A stretch of 64,000 nucleotides of DNA, taken from positions 62,001 through 126,000 of the forward strand of contig NZ_JABWCS010000206.1 in assembly GCF_013359945.1 (NCBI RefSeq). The letters are read 5' to 3'. Both the position numbers and the translations under genes were made by a program. The DNA is from Paenibacillus agri (lineage in GTDB: Bacteria > Bacillota > Bacilli > Paenibacillales > Paenibacillaceae). Positions 40,999 to 50,560 of this stretch are shown here, in pieces (position 1 is the first letter of the stretch; every line of letters begins with the position of its first letter). The notes beneath the pieces are model-generated. The model saw only the letters and a program-made list of their open reading frames with translations, was not told the origin of the DNA and ran no database searches.

Positions 40999-43084
40999 CG
41001 TTTTCTCCCTTTGAGTTAAACTTAATTTGGAATGACGCCCCTGTAACTTGATCAACTTCTAATAGTCGGATCTCATGACCTCTCGAGTTTAATACATCTT
41101 CCGTAATAAATAACCCCATCCCTCTTCCATCTTTCCGTTTGGAGTATAAGGGCTCAAAGATGTATGGTGCATCTTTCTGTGATACCCCAGGTCCTGAATC
41201 AGAGATTGTTATTGTTTTTTTTGTTCCATTTATTAGAACCTTAATAAAATGCTCGTTTTCAGCTTTTTGAACACACCAGTAAACGGCATTATCAAATAAA
41301 TTAATCAGACACTGAATAATAACTCCTTCATTTTCAAAAACCTCTAAGGGACTGTCCTCAGTTAAGGAAAAATCAATATGGTGTTCTTGAAAAGCATTCT
41401 TAAAAAATAATGTCGTTTTGTTTATTACTTTTTTTATATCCAGTTGTGTTCGCATCAATCTGTTGGCTTTAAAAAGGGGGTTTAAAAGCTTCAGTTCGCT
41501 ATCAAGAGCTGAAGTATAATTTAGCATTGTCTCAACTAAATTAAGTCCCTCATCAGAATTCAAAACCAGCTTTCTTAACTCCTGAATCGTAGCCTTTAAC
41601 TTATTTACTAAGTGTCCTATTTCATGTGTTGTTCTCTCAGCCGCTATTCCAATCCCTGATAATTGGCTAAGATTTTCCATTCTATTTTGTACTTGCTTTT
41701 TTTCATTGATATAAGCATCCTTAACCTTTTTTAGATCATCGACAATATCTTGCTTAAAAAGAATAGGAACTTCTTCATTGATAACTTTTTCAATACTACT
41801 AATCCTATTAATAAATTCAGTATTAGTTATAGCCTTATTCTTTTTTACTGTTTTTTTTATACGCTGATTTTCAATAAATTTTATAACACGAAATACAAGC
41901 TCTTTAAAATCGTAATATGCTTGATTTTCGATTAATCCTTCTCGATTCGTCTTATCAGTTAGTTTTGAGTTGTTGTCAGTTGAAATTGAAATTAGCCCCT
42001 GGATCTGTTTATTTCCAATCCGTTCACTAACGCGACTAATTCTTCTCTCATCGAGATTTAGCCAGTCAACACCTTTTTCGCCATAAGGTAGTACTCGGAA
42101 CCCATCACGGTATATGGCAACACCACCATATTGAGAGGAAATATTATCGATCTGGGGATAATTCTTTCTCAGTGATGCCAGATCATTTCTTTCAAACACA
42201 CTAAATTCAATATTAAAATCACCACAACTTGCTTCTTTATTCCTAAAATCTCTCTCGTATACTGGTAGTGATTCAGTAATCTTCTCCCCATTTAAGCTTC
42301 CTGTGAAGTTTCCCTTTGTATCTACATTTCCTTTAATTTTAATATCAGACCTGTTAATATATTCAAAAACACTAAAATCAAGTTGAACAGGTTGATTATC
42401 GACAATAAAATCGATCTTTAGCTCAGGTTTTTCGCCGAAAGGATGAATTAATCTAATCAAAATAATCTTTAAGGCATTAGTCTTATCCTCGTCCCAAAAT
42501 TCTTTAAGCTCTTGCATTAATAACTCTGTACCAGTATTATTTAAAAATATATTGGGTTTACCAATGTCAAAAGGAATCTTTACATCAGACAAATATGAAT
42601 CACTTTCAAACAGATTCCAATCAACAATGAGCTTTGACTCTTCGCCAGAAGGAACTTTTTGAACAACTCTTTTCTCTTCCTCATTAATTGTAACTTTTTC
42701 CTCTATAAATTGATCAGTGCCTCTAGAAGTCAAAACTAGTTTTTGAGCCAATCTATGACAAGAGAATCGTCCAACACCCTTTTCACCAAGATAAACCCGT
42801 CCAAATATTGGACTTCTCATTTTAATACCGTTTTTTCTCATGGCCTTAAAATTCGTTGCCGGTTCCATCCATCTCGTACTAATAATAGTTGAAGTCATTC
42901 CATGACCGTTATCCCATAGTCTAATAAATGACTCCTCATTAGAAACTTCTATTATGATGTGAGTTGCATCCGCATCGTAGGAGTTCTTCACCAATTCTGT
43001 TATGGCTGTTAAGTCGTCTTTTATAAGCTCTTCACCTAAAAGAATCATTGTTCTAGCCTTTGGTCTAAACGAAACTTCACTCAT
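40991..43084 (-). CDS. paraMORC-like GHKL ATPase fused to a histidine-kinase-like module
   Basis: 697 aa, GGAGG before the ATG. Two GHKL ATPase sites are present. The first is MutL/Hsp90/MORC-like: Glu30 and Asn34 (AITELVKNSYDADA), Asp58-Gly62 (LWDNGHGMT), GEKGVGRFSCHRLA at 100-113. The second is histidine-kinase-like: His487-Glu488 in a dimerisation helix (AAERTTHEIGHLV), Asn599 (INLFDNAVYW), DSGPGV at 629-634, YIFEPLYSKRKDGRGMGLFI. The overlapping receiver-domain gene downstream fits a phosphorelay. Prokaryotic paraMORCs are known from restriction-like operons. No transmembrane segment, so the signal sensed is internal, possibly DNA. Confidence 0.82.
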   Translation of the reverse strand: MSEVSFRPKARTMILLGEELIKDDLTAITELVKNSYDADATHIIIEVSNEESFIRLWDNGHGMTSTIISTRWMEPATNFKAMRKNGIKMRSPIFGRVYLGEKGVGRFSCHRLAQKLVLTSRGTDQFIEEKVTINEEEKRVVQKVPSGEESKLIVDWNLFESDSYLSDVKIPFDIGKPNIFLNNTGTELLMQELKEFWDEDKTNALKIILIRLIHPFGEKPELKIDFIVDNQPVQLDFSVFEYINRSDIKIKGNVDTKGNFTGSLNGEKITESLPVYERDFRNKEASCGDFNIEFSVFERNDLASLRKNYPQIDNISSQYGGVAIYRDGFRVLPYGEKGVDWLNLDERRISRVSERIGNKQIQGLISISTDNNSKLTDKTNREGLIENQAYYDFKELVFRVIKFIENQRIKKTVKKNKAITNTEFINRISSIEKVINEEVPILFKQDIVDDLKKVKDAYINEKKQVQNRMENLSQLSGIGIAAERTTHEIGHLVNKLKATIQELRKLVLNSDEGLNLVETMLNYTSALDSELKLLNPLFKANRLMRTQLDIKKVINKTTLFFKNAFQEHHIDFSLTEDSPLEVFENEGVIIQCLINLFDNAVYWCVQKAENEHFIKVLINGTKKTITISDSGPGVSQKDAPYIFEPLYSKRKDGRGMGLFITEDVLNSRGHEIRLLEVDQVTGASFQIKFNSKGENDD

Positions 43085-43186
43085 TACACAACCTCCGTCT
43101 CCGTCAAAAAATGTTACTAAATTCTATTAGTGAAGATTAAAATAAATACGTATGGTCTACTTTGGAGGGGTGGGGGATGAGACCTG

Positions 43187-43640
43187 CTTAAAAGATTCAA
43201 CGCGCTGGATCTCTTTTCGGGGGCTGGTGGGGTCTCCACCGCCTTAAAAGATAAGTTTAATATAGTTCGATAAAACAATTGCAAAGTCATATGCTCTTAA
43301 TCATGGCAATAAACATTTACTAGTTGAAGGCCTCAGAAATATTAAAGAAGAAAAATTGAGATCCCTAATTGGCTCGAAAGAAAGTCTAGATTTACTTGTT
43401 AGAACTCCACCATGTCAGAGTTTCTCCAAAAAAAGAAGCTGTAGTAACTTTGATATTCGTAACAATTTAATTCTTGAAGTCTCAAGGATTGTAGACATTC
43501 TTCATCCTACTTTTGTACTATTTGAAAACATTATAAATTATATCATATTCCATATGTTTCTAAAATATTTAGCGAATATAGATAGATTTGGTTACAAAAA
43601 AGAGATCAACCGTCCTTCTTATCATACTCTCTTTAAAAGT
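43187..43640 (+). pseudogene. decayed C5-cytosine methyltransferase
   Basis: Three frames in succession keep family motifs: FNALDLFSGAGGVSTALK at 43197 (motif I), then stops, then VEGLRNIKEEKLRSLIGSK and LVRTPPCQSFSKKRSCS (motif IV, with Ser where Gly is usual) and LHPTFVLFENI (motif VI). The rest of the catalytic domain and the target region are missing. It points away from the paraMORC-like gene and may be the lost modification partner of that system. Confidence 0.8.
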
Positions 43641-43643
43641 GCT

Positions 43644-43712
43644 CCTCCATAACAAAACAGAGGAAAGGCTTATTGGCTCAAGGGTTACACCCGCTCCATT
43701 CATCCGATCCTC
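43644..43712. repeat. 69-bp direct repeat, left copy
   Basis: Starts CCTCCATAACAAAACAGAGG and ends CATTCATCCGATCCTC. About 59 of 69 bases match the copy at 46749-46817 without gaps. It lies just downstream of the DUF2075 gene. Confidence 0.8.
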
Positions 43713-43756
43713 CATCTTTTCAAATCAATATAACTCTCGATCGCCCTCAATTGGTC

Positions 43757-45649
43757 TTATCCCGAAATTACCGCCGAACTTTGGATAGCCAATCTCCTTT
43801 GCAGATACGCTTTTAAATGAGGATCTACACAGTAGATATAGCACCCTTTCGTTCCCCGAGTCATTAACGTCCTGTAGGTGTTTCGTATAATTTGATCGGC
43901 CATTCGGAGCGCCTCGTCCTTATCTTTCTTATACAAGGTCTTGAAGCCTGAGAGAGACTTATCCGTTTTCGCACGTTTGAACGGATCGCTGACGATACGG
44001 TTATTTTCAAAACGCATATCTTCGCCAATGATGACTCCGACATAGTCAAATTCAAGTCCCTGTGAGGTATGTATGCAGCCCACTTGTTCGATGGATTCAG
44101 GGTCGATTGCCCAGGTCGTCGTATTGTTAAGGTTCCAGCTCATGAAGAATTGATAGCGATCTAATTGAATGTCATGAACGCCAGGATTGTTCTTCCCATC
44201 CTTCTTCCAATCCCAGCAATATCCGGCAAGCATTCTTGCCTTATTATTGATCTGATTTTTGCTGAAGATTTCGTCCCGTAATTCATTCGGGTCATCAAAG
44301 AGTCGAATGTCATAGTCGAAATCGAAACCATCTGCGTTTGCCGTTTCACGGATATCAAGTACATCATCGAGCCATGCCAGATATCCATCGGATCCGTTGC
44401 ACCTGAATTGAGAAGCCAATGTCAGCTCCGTGATATCCGCATCCATTTGTTCGGCATAATGTCTAATCTGCTCTTTGCTGCCCACATCGTGCATCGCGAT
44501 CTTCTGATATTCATCGATAAAAAATACAGAAAACCGGGCAGCGCGGATAATCTCCATGGTTTGATTAATTCCTTTATTCTTGAACAGACCCGACTTTTCA
44601 TTTAAGCGATGCGCCTCGTCAACAATCAAGCAACCGAATTCATCGGGCAACGCTTCATAGTAAACACCTGATCCCTTAAACAAGTTATCTATGACCGACT
44701 TCTTCACATTTTGCTGCAGCTTTTTCATATATACGGCACGGGGCGCGCTATTCTTGGTTACATATTGGCAGACTAGTTCTCGTGCCGTAAGCTCTACCAA
44801 AAGATTAATTCCGAGCACCGACTTACCTGTCCCAGGCCCACCTTCGACAATTAAGACCTGTTTCTTGCCCGACTGGGCTTGCTGCGCCAATCTTAACGCT
44901 TCCTCATATACTACCTTCTGATCGTCTATCATGATGAATTCTTGATTTCCCTGCAGCATGCTGAGGAGTGAATCCTGCAGCGATTTTGAGGGTTTAATTT
45001 TGCCATGCTCAATGAGGTACAGCGATTTGCTTCTATCCGTTTTTTTGATGTAGGTTGAAATAAACCCTCTTAACTTTAGAACATCCCCCTTTGAGAAGAT
45101 AGGAGCTTCATCAATGTATTGATTGTAGACAGGATGCAATAGAGGGTCGTTATCGGTCCGTATATAGTTATGTAAATAAGCACAAGGATAGAGCTGGACC
45201 GCTTCGTTCTGCACGGTCTCATTATAATCCCTAATCAGCCTAGCATAAGACCATGCCTGAAAAGAAGGATGCGGCGTTCTCGTCTTCGTTCGATTAAAGT
45301 AGGTCTTAACAAGGCCATCCGCGTCCTCAACCGTTTCAACTTCTGTCCATTGCTTAAGCTCAATGATTACAACGGAATATTGATCCTTTTCGTTCAAGCC
45401 TGTAATCATGAAGTCGACTCTTCTCGAGGTCGCTGGAACTTTATATTCAATCGCGATTCCTACGTCATCCGGAATGGTCGATGTGTTTAATACTTTATAA
45501 AGGTAGTTCATGGAATTGTTCCATGCGTTAATTTCGCTCATGGAAGCCTTGCCGACTTTTTGCACGTACTGGTTATGAATTTTTACCGCAATGCTGTCTT
45601 CTGTTACATCATTCATAAATTGCTGCTTGGTCGATTCATAAATAATCAT
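43757..45649 (-). CDS. DUF2075 helicase with N-terminal PD-(D/E)XK nuclease-like domain
   Basis: 630 aa. N-terminal nuclease-like motif: Asp79 (SRRVDFMITG), Glu97 and Lys99 (VVIIELKQW). SF1-like helicase core: Walker A EGGPGTGKS at 269-277, Walker B CLIVDEAHRL, FFIDEYQKI, LASQFRCNGSDGYLAWL, and the late motif HTSQGLEFDYVGVIIG. Related proteins are found in defence contexts (Schlafen-like/DUF2075). It lies in one operon with the MazG-like gene upstream. The start is preceded by GGGGAGAA. Confidence 0.88.
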   Translation of the reverse strand: MIIYESTKQQFMNDVTEDSIAVKIHNQYVQKVGKASMSEINAWNNSMNYLYKVLNTSTIPDDVGIAIEYKVPATSRRVDFMITGLNEKDQYSVVIIELKQWTEVETVEDADGLVKTYFNRTKTRTPHPSFQAWSYARLIRDYNETVQNEAVQLYPCAYLHNYIRTDNDPLLHPVYNQYIDEAPIFSKGDVLKLRGFISTYIKKTDRSKSLYLIEHGKIKPSKSLQDSLLSMLQGNQEFIMIDDQKVVYEEALRLAQQAQSGKKQVLIVEGGPGTGKSVLGINLLVELTARELVCQYVTKNSAPRAVYMKKLQQNVKKSVIDNLFKGSGVYYEALPDEFGCLIVDEAHRLNEKSGLFKNKGINQTMEIIRAARFSVFFIDEYQKIAMHDVGSKEQIRHYAEQMDADITELTLASQFRCNGSDGYLAWLDDVLDIRETANADGFDFDYDIRLFDDPNELRDEIFSKNQINNKARMLAGYCWDWKKDGKNNPGVHDIQLDRYQFFMSWNLNNTTTWAIDPESIEQVGCIHTSQGLEFDYVGVIIGEDMRFENNRIVSDPFKRAKTDKSLSGFKTLYKKDKDEALRMADQIIRNTYRTLMTRGTKGCYIYCVDPHLKAYLQRRLAIQSSAVISG

Positions 45650-45671
45650 GGAGTTCTCCCCTATTCGTTCC

Positions 45672-45998
45672 CTACCGCGTGCTTTTTTGTGAGCTTCCCT
45701 TGAAACGGGATACCGGATATTTCTCCGCGTTTTTGTTTATTTTCTGAAGGATGGCATCCTTTACGTCGATATTTAAATCATGAACGAGCGTTAGCGTGTA
45801 GATGAGAATATCAGCGATTTCATCTTGCATGTCAGAGTAATTCTGTTCTATGGCTTGCTGGCTATTCTTCCATTGGAAGAGTTCCAACAGTTCACTAGAC
45901 TCCAAAGAGATAGAGAGCGCCAGATCTTTAGGATCATGGAATTGCTTCCAGTCCCTTTCATCGCGAAATTGAATGATTCTCTCAATTAATTCGTCCAT
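45672..45998 (-). CDS. MazG-like nucleotide pyrophosphohydrolase
   Basis: 108 aa from the ATG at 45998 (MDELIERIIQF), as ACGGAGG lies 6 nt before it; longer versions have no site. The family signature is seen: ISLESSELLELFQWK and DEIADILIYTLTLVHDL, the acidic residues binding Mg2+. Such enzymes hydrolyse (d)NTPs to monophosphates and house-clean nucleotides; several relatives take part in phage defence by nucleotide depletion. It sits 22 nt upstream of the DUF2075 gene. Confidence 0.85.
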   Translation of the reverse strand: MDELIERIIQFRDERDWKQFHDPKDLALSISLESSELLELFQWKNSQQAIEQNYSDMQDEIADILIYTLTLVHDLNIDVKDAILQKINKNAEKYPVSRFKGSSQKSTR

Positions 45999-46171
45999 TT
46001 GTACCTCCGTCATGTTGATCAAATTCATTTTTTTTACAATTGCTCTGCACAAAATATGATAGCCCAATCCTTAATATAAATCCACGAATTTCCTGCAAAT
46101 TAAATAGAAAAAAGACTCCTGTTAATCAGAAGCCCTTATTAAAATCATACAGCTAAATATGGCTTTGAACC

Positions 46172-46741
46172 CTACAACCCACCCCGCCGCAAATCATAAA
46201 AATACCGCACAACCGGATGCTTCAACTCCATCTTCTCAGCCATGCTCAAAATCCGCTTCTTCCCAACCCTTTTGTCCACCAAAGCCAACACATTCAATAG
46301 AATCTCACTGCTCTCCAAGCTCTCCTCTATAGGAGTAGTTAGGAACTTATTAGCCACAACAGTAAAATTCGACTTACTTAATGCAGCCTGTGCTGACAAA
46401 AGCTCTTTTGCATATTCTGTACTTTTTCTGCCTCTGGCAATGACTATTAGGCGATCCTCTGGCACTGGCCCCTTGGTATCTTTTCTGACCGCTTCAATTT
46501 CGTCACTGCTGATAGGAATTTGAATGTCTGGATCATTCTTAATTTCCAGCTCTGTTTGATACCATCTAATAGGATTCGTTTTATCACTCATGTTGAGGAT
46601 GTTCTTCTTATCTACGGTAATATAACAAATCCCTGATTTATCAGGCAGATAACGGTAACCCGGTGCGCGGTATTCTACCCTTCCCTCTAACGCAGGACTA
46701 AGAAAGCCCTCCAGTTGTTGCTTCAATTTGCTCCAGGACAT
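46172..46741 (-). CDS. conserved hypothetical protein (SF0329-type)
   Basis: 189 aa from the ATG at 46741 (MSWSKLKQQLEGF) with GGAGGGG upstream. The sequence (ALEGRVEYRAPGYRYLPDKS, GICYITVDKKNILNMSDKTN, ELKHPVVRYFYDLR) is a widespread but uncharacterised bacterial protein I recall as SF0329 family. No motif tells its function. Its upstream region contains the right copy of the 69-bp repeat. Confidence 0.75.
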   Translation of the reverse strand: MSWSKLKQQLEGFLSPALEGRVEYRAPGYRYLPDKSGICYITVDKKNILNMSDKTNPIRWYQTELEIKNDPDIQIPISSDEIEAVRKDTKGPVPEDRLIVIARGRKSTEYAKELLSAQAALSKSNFTVVANKFLTTPIEESLESSEILLNVLALVDKRVGKKRILSMAEKMELKHPVVRYFYDLRRGGL

Positions 46742-46748
46742 GTGATCC

Positions 46749-46817
46749 CCTCCATAACAAAACAGAGGAAAGGCTGGTTGGCTCCGGGTTGGTCCCCTCT
46801 CCATTCATCCGATCCTC
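46749..46817. repeat. 69-bp direct repeat, right copy
   Basis: Offset 3105 bp from the left copy at 43644, gap-free, with 27 identical bases at the left end and at least 18 at the right end. It overlaps the ribosome-binding region of the SF0329-type gene. Confidence 0.8.
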
Positions 46818-46868
46818 AATTTGTACGTCTTATTCTATTTCCACACGGATTTCTACAATTTCGTCAGC

Positions 46869-47858
46869 TTAATCCCCATGTTCCTCTGCCTCATCCTGCG
46901 CCTTGCTTGCAAATTCACTCAGCAGCGCACGCACTTCACTTGTCGACTTGGTGTTCATCAAGGTATTTCTTAATTCACTTGCTCCGCGGAATCCGCGGAC
47001 ATATATTTTGAAGAACCGTTGAAGAGGTCTGAACGAACGGGATTCTAGTCCCGAATATTGATCATGTAGATCCAGATGCAGCCGCAGCAGATCCAGCAGT
47101 TCCTCACTGCTATGCTCCTTCGGCTCCTTCTCAAAAGCAAACGGATTTTGAAAAATACCACGCCCGATCATAATCCCATCCACACCGTACTCTTCAGCGA
47201 GCTTAAGGCCGGTCTCACGGTCAGGGATATCCCCGTTAATGGTCAGTAGTGTATCTGGTGCCACCTCATCACGAAGCTTCTTAATCTCCGGAATCAGTTC
47301 CCAGTGAGCATCTACTTTGCTCATTTCCTCTCTTGTGCGCAGATGAATGGACAGATTCACAATATCCTGCTTCAAAATATGGGTTAACCAGCCGCGCCAT
47401 TCGTCTACTTCACTAAAACCGAGCCTTGTTTTTACGCTGACGGGCAGTCCGCCGGCTTTGGCGGCTTGGATGATCTCCGCTGCAATCTCAGGACGGCAGA
47501 TCAGGCCGCTTCCCTTCCCGTTCTCTGCTACGTTCGCTACAGGACAACCCATATTAATATCGATGCCTTTGAAGCCTTCTTTCGCCATACCGATACTCAT
47601 TTGACGGAAGAATTCCGGCTTGTCTCCCCAGATATGAGCTACGATGGGCTGTTCATCCTCTGTAAACGTCAAACGCCCGCGCACAGCATGGTTCCCCTCC
47701 GGGTGACAATAGCTCTCTGTATTCGCAAACTCCGTAAAAAACACATCCGGTCTGGCTGCTTCACTGACAACATGGCGAAACACAACATCCGTCACATCTT
47801 CCATAGGCGCCAGTATAAAAAAAGGCCGTGGTAAATCACGCCAAAAATTATTCATCAT
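46869..47858 (-). CDS. tRNA-dihydrouridine synthase
   Basis: 329 aa. FMN-dependent Dus signature: [14 protein letters not shown] at the N-terminus, [20 protein letters not shown] with catalytic Cys near residue 104, SVKTRLGF, and the phosphate-binding INGDIPDR and [13 protein letters not shown]. It reduces uridines in tRNA D-loops using NADPH. Closer to the DusC-like second Dus seen in Bacillales than to DusB, so I leave the symbol open. Confidence 0.92.
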   Translation of the reverse strand: MMNNFWRDLPRPFFILAPMEDVTDVVFRHVVSEAARPDVFFTEFANTESYCHPEGNHAVRGRLTFTEDEQPIVAHIWGDKPEFFRQMSIGMAKEGFKGIDINMGCPVANVAENGKGSGLICRPEIAAEIIQAAKAGGLPVSVKTRLGFSEVDEWRGWLTHILKQDIVNLSIHLRTREEMSKVDAHWELIPEIKKLRDEVAPDTLLTINGDIPDRETGLKLAEEYGVDGIMIGRGIFQNPFAFEKEPKEHSSEELLDLLRLHLDLHDQYSGLESRSFRPLQRFFKIYVRGFRGASELRNTLMNTKSTSEVRALLSEFASKAQDEAEEHGD

Positions 47859-48032
47859 CTTAAACCCTCTCTATAAATACCAGGATAAATCTTTATCCCG
47901 CAATAATATTATTTAATCTTATCTTACAATTGATTCTAATGAGTGTACAAGCTGCTGTTGATACATTCGATTCCATTCTCTTGATGGGAGCCTCAGGCTT
48001 CTCCCGTCTTGGTTTGATTCTTACCCGTTTTC

Positions 48033-49007
48033 CTACTGTAGGGCAAATGATTTGGGCATGCCGTACGTATGAAGCCATTGCGTCACTTCTTGGTTCCTCT
48101 GGTCTTGATACTTGTCCGCTAACCCGTGCCGACCATCCGGGTACAGAACAAGCTTCACGGTTTTACCTGCCTTTTCCAAATCACCTGCAAAATCTTGAAC
48201 GGTTTGCCAAATGAGACTCTCATCGGCAGTCCCTTGCAACAGAAGTACCGGGGCCTTAATGTCGGGAATTCGATCCAGTATCGAATAATCCCCTTTTGAT
48301 TCAGGATTGGCATTAATCAAGCCAAATCTCACATATTCTCCCGTCTTTCTATTTTCCTCTACAATTTCAGGTGAATTTGCGTCCGGGTGCTCATATAACC
48401 AGCGTAAATTGACATCCCAGCCCACAAAAGGACTCACACCGACAACAGCTTTTACATCCTGCCGCTCAGAAGCTAATCTTAAAGCCACACCGCCACCCAT
48501 CGATGCACCAAGCAGGTATACCGAATCCGATTTTACGCTTCCGGTGGACATTGCCACTTTAATTCCATTCTCTGCATCCCGTGTATTCTCCGCAATACCT
48601 TGCACATGGCCATCGCTCTCCAAATATCCACGATAGATCGGGTACAAGTAAACCACTTCGTCACTCATATAACTAAAACCGAACGTAAAGCCAAAATCGT
48701 AATGAGAAAGTTCCTTACGTTCAAGAGCGTATCCCCCATGAAGATGAACAACCAGTGGATATTTTCCGGCAGCCTTGGGAACTGTCAAATATGCTAGGAC
48801 TTTGATATTATCACTTTTATAAAATACCTTGTATATATCAATATTCGGATTTTGACCAGGTACTTCTATTAATTCTTTAGAGATGATCTCTATATCGCTA
48901 TCCGGTGGATCAGTTGCTTCACAGCTGGATAACGTGGCTGTAATCAATATAATTATAACTAGAATCAAAAAAAATGCTCTATTTCTCCAATGACCATAAT
49001 ATTCCAT
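48033..49007 (-). CDS. lipoprotein alpha/beta hydrolase (prolyl-oligopeptidase-like)
   Basis: 324 aa. N-terminal membrane stretch FFLILVIIILITATLSSC with lipobox LSSC, so the protein is likely anchored outside the membrane. The hydrolase core has the oxyanion region VVHLHGGYAL, nucleophile GASMGGG (Ser about 167), acid LLQGTADESL and His in PDGRHGLADK. It likely cleaves esters or peptides at the surface. Single gene; its upstream region is one copy of a 168-bp repeat. Confidence 0.88.
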   Translation of the reverse strand: MEYYGHWRNRAFFLILVIIILITATLSSCEATDPPDSDIEIISKELIEVPGQNPNIDIYKVFYKSDNIKVLAYLTVPKAAGKYPLVVHLHGGYALERKELSHYDFGFTFGFSYMSDEVVYLYPIYRGYLESDGHVQGIAENTRDAENGIKVAMSTGSVKSDSVYLLGASMGGGVALRLASERQDVKAVVGVSPFVGWDVNLRWLYEHPDANSPEIVEENRKTGEYVRFGLINANPESKGDYSILDRIPDIKAPVLLLQGTADESLIWQTVQDFAGDLEKAGKTVKLVLYPDGRHGLADKYQDQRNQEVTQWLHTYGMPKSFALQ

Positions 49008-49015
49008 TCCCTCAC

Positions 49016-49183
49016 ACCCTCCTAAACAATCCTAGTGCTATTTTAGAACATCTCCAGATTGCTGTAAGCGATATAGTTTGGGATAGAAGAAGGATTTGTG
49101 CCGGTCTATCGAAAATACCTTAAAAAACCCCGCTTGCTAACCGTTAAAATAACGGAAGGTGACGGGGTAATTCCAATTCATAT
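49016..49183. repeat. 168-bp repeat, copy 1
   Basis: Matches 50561-50728 without gaps (offset 1545) and with only a handful of differences. It contains the terminator-like hairpin at 49128-49167. Confidence 0.88.
49128..49167 (-). terminator. terminator inside repeat copy 1
   Basis: Nested stem CCCCG...CCGTTA-TTTT-TAACGG...CGGGG followed on the minus strand by TTTTTT; placed after the GNAT gene at 49261. Confidence 0.7.
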
Positions 49184-49197
49184 ATCTCAAATCTTAC

Positions 49198-49233
49198 TGT
49201 ACACTCCACATGTGCAAAATGCTCAATATTGGA
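49198..49233. other. degenerate att-like sequence
   Basis: ACTGTACACTCCACATGTG, then CAAAATGCTCAATATTGG. Aligns with the att-like sequence at 51439-51476 but has lost the right arm of the palindrome. Confidence 0.5.
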
Positions 49234-49260
49234 AAAATAGAAGAGGCAACTTAAGCCGTT

Positions 49261-49833
49261 TTATTGCTCTGAAGGTTCATATTCGCTTTTCAATCTAGAG
49301 AAGACAGCAAGATCAACATATTTGCCCTTTTCAAACTCATGTTGCCTTAAGACACCCTCTTTATGGAAGCCGAGCCTATGCATCAATCGGATCGACGCCT
49401 CATTCTCTGCCTCCACTTTCGCTTCAATTTTATTGACATTCATAGTCAAAAAACCAAAATGCATGATACATTTCACTACCTCTGTCATAATACCCTTTCC
49501 CCAAAAATCAGGATTTAGGTCATAACCAATTTCAATACGATTGTGCATCTTCTCATAGTTTAGAAATCCACATGTTCCAATCACTTTTTTGGACTCACTA
49601 TCTTCAATCATCCATCGTAAGCCAGATTGTTCCTTGAAAATTTTCTGATACCAATTCATTTCATTTATCGCATTATCGACTGAAGTAAATGGTATGAATG
49701 GCATATATTTCGCAACGGCTTCTTTTGAATAAAGTTCGAAAATATCATAGCGATCTTTTTCTTCTGCCCTCCGTAGTATGAACCGTTCTGTTTTTAACTG
49801 AGGGAAATCAATGAATGCGAACTCTGAATTCAT
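49261..49833 (-). CDS. GNAT-family N-acetyltransferase (RimJ/RimL-like)
   Basis: 190 aa from the ATG at 49833 (MNSEFAFIDFPQL), with GGAGGAG upstream; the frame to 49866 has no site. Typical pattern: LKTERFILRRAEEKDRYDIF, GLRWMIEDSESKKVIGTCGF, IEIGYDLNPDFWGKGIMTEV (acetyl-CoA site) and NEASIRLMHRLGFHKEG. Probably acetylates a protein N-terminus or small amine. Flanked by att-like relics. Confidence 0.88.
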   Translation of the reverse strand: MNSEFAFIDFPQLKTERFILRRAEEKDRYDIFELYSKEAVAKYMPFIPFTSVDNAINEMNWYQKIFKEQSGLRWMIEDSESKKVIGTCGFLNYEKMHNRIEIGYDLNPDFWGKGIMTEVVKCIMHFGFLTMNVNKIEAKVEAENEASIRLMHRLGFHKEGVLRQHEFEKGKYVDLAVFSRLKSEYEPSEQ

Positions 49834-50001
49834 GTTACTCCTCCCTTTTCCCATTGATGATATCAATATCAGAAATTAAATTACCACATTTATGAAAATA
49901 ATAACACTATATAGGTTAATAAACCAATCTGCCCGGCAGCTAAATAGCAGCTTTTGAGTACCACTGTCACATCTTCATTTTCGAACCATCAATATTATAG
50001 T

Positions 50002-50060
50002 CTCCACATGTGTGGAGTGCTTAATATTGACGTAAATAAAGGGGGCGAATTACGCCCCCA
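50002..50060. other. att-like palindrome with recombinase 3' end (copy at 50.0 kb)
   Basis: CTCCACATGTGTGGAG (50002-50017) followed by TGCTTAATATTGACGT. Reading on the minus strand, the flank just right of it (50042-50085) encodes FGNPLFVGA and a stop, the same protein end as at 51494. This fits an attachment site immediately downstream of a lost serine recombinase gene. Confidence 0.6.
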
Positions 50061-50207
50061 CAAACAACGGATTCCCGAAGCTTCCTCATCATCAATCTGT
50101 AACTCTGCAAAGCTCCTGACTTCGCTAATTAATACGTTCATTGGCTTCGCATTGACTGACAACGGTTCGAGTAGCTTTCTGCCATTTTTTCAAAACACAT
50201 CATTTAC

Positions 50208-50545
50208 TCAACCTCTACCCATGCTATTTCTTCTAAATAGCCACAAACCGGCGACAATAAATACCGCTCCTATAATATAAAATAAAGTTTTACTTTCCTC
50301 ACCCGTTTTAGGAAGAACGGTTACTTCTTCATTTACGTTTGTCGTTTCAAATGGCGTTGGTGTTGGCTCTTCTACCCGTCCTGGTTCTTCTGTTGGTGTT
50401 GGTGCTGGCGTTGGTGTTGCTGTTGGCGTTGGTGCTGGCGTTGTCGGGACGGGAAGTTTAAAGTTCAATAGCACATTTCTTTGCACATCCAATACATTGA
50501 CTGCAATCGCACTAAAATCTTGAATATCATCGATATATCTCACAT
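50208..50545 (-). pseudogene. 3' fragment of an LPXTG surface-protein gene
   Basis: Encodes [20 protein letters not shown], a short Pro-Thr repeat, LPKTGEES, a membrane helix and RRNSMGRG. It is nearly identical to the C-terminal part of the larger gene at 51789 but has far fewer repeats and lacks the N-terminal domains and signal peptide. It breaks off where the 168-bp repeat copy 2 begins. Confidence 0.85.
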
Positions 50546-50560
50546 ATGTTATTTTCCCGT

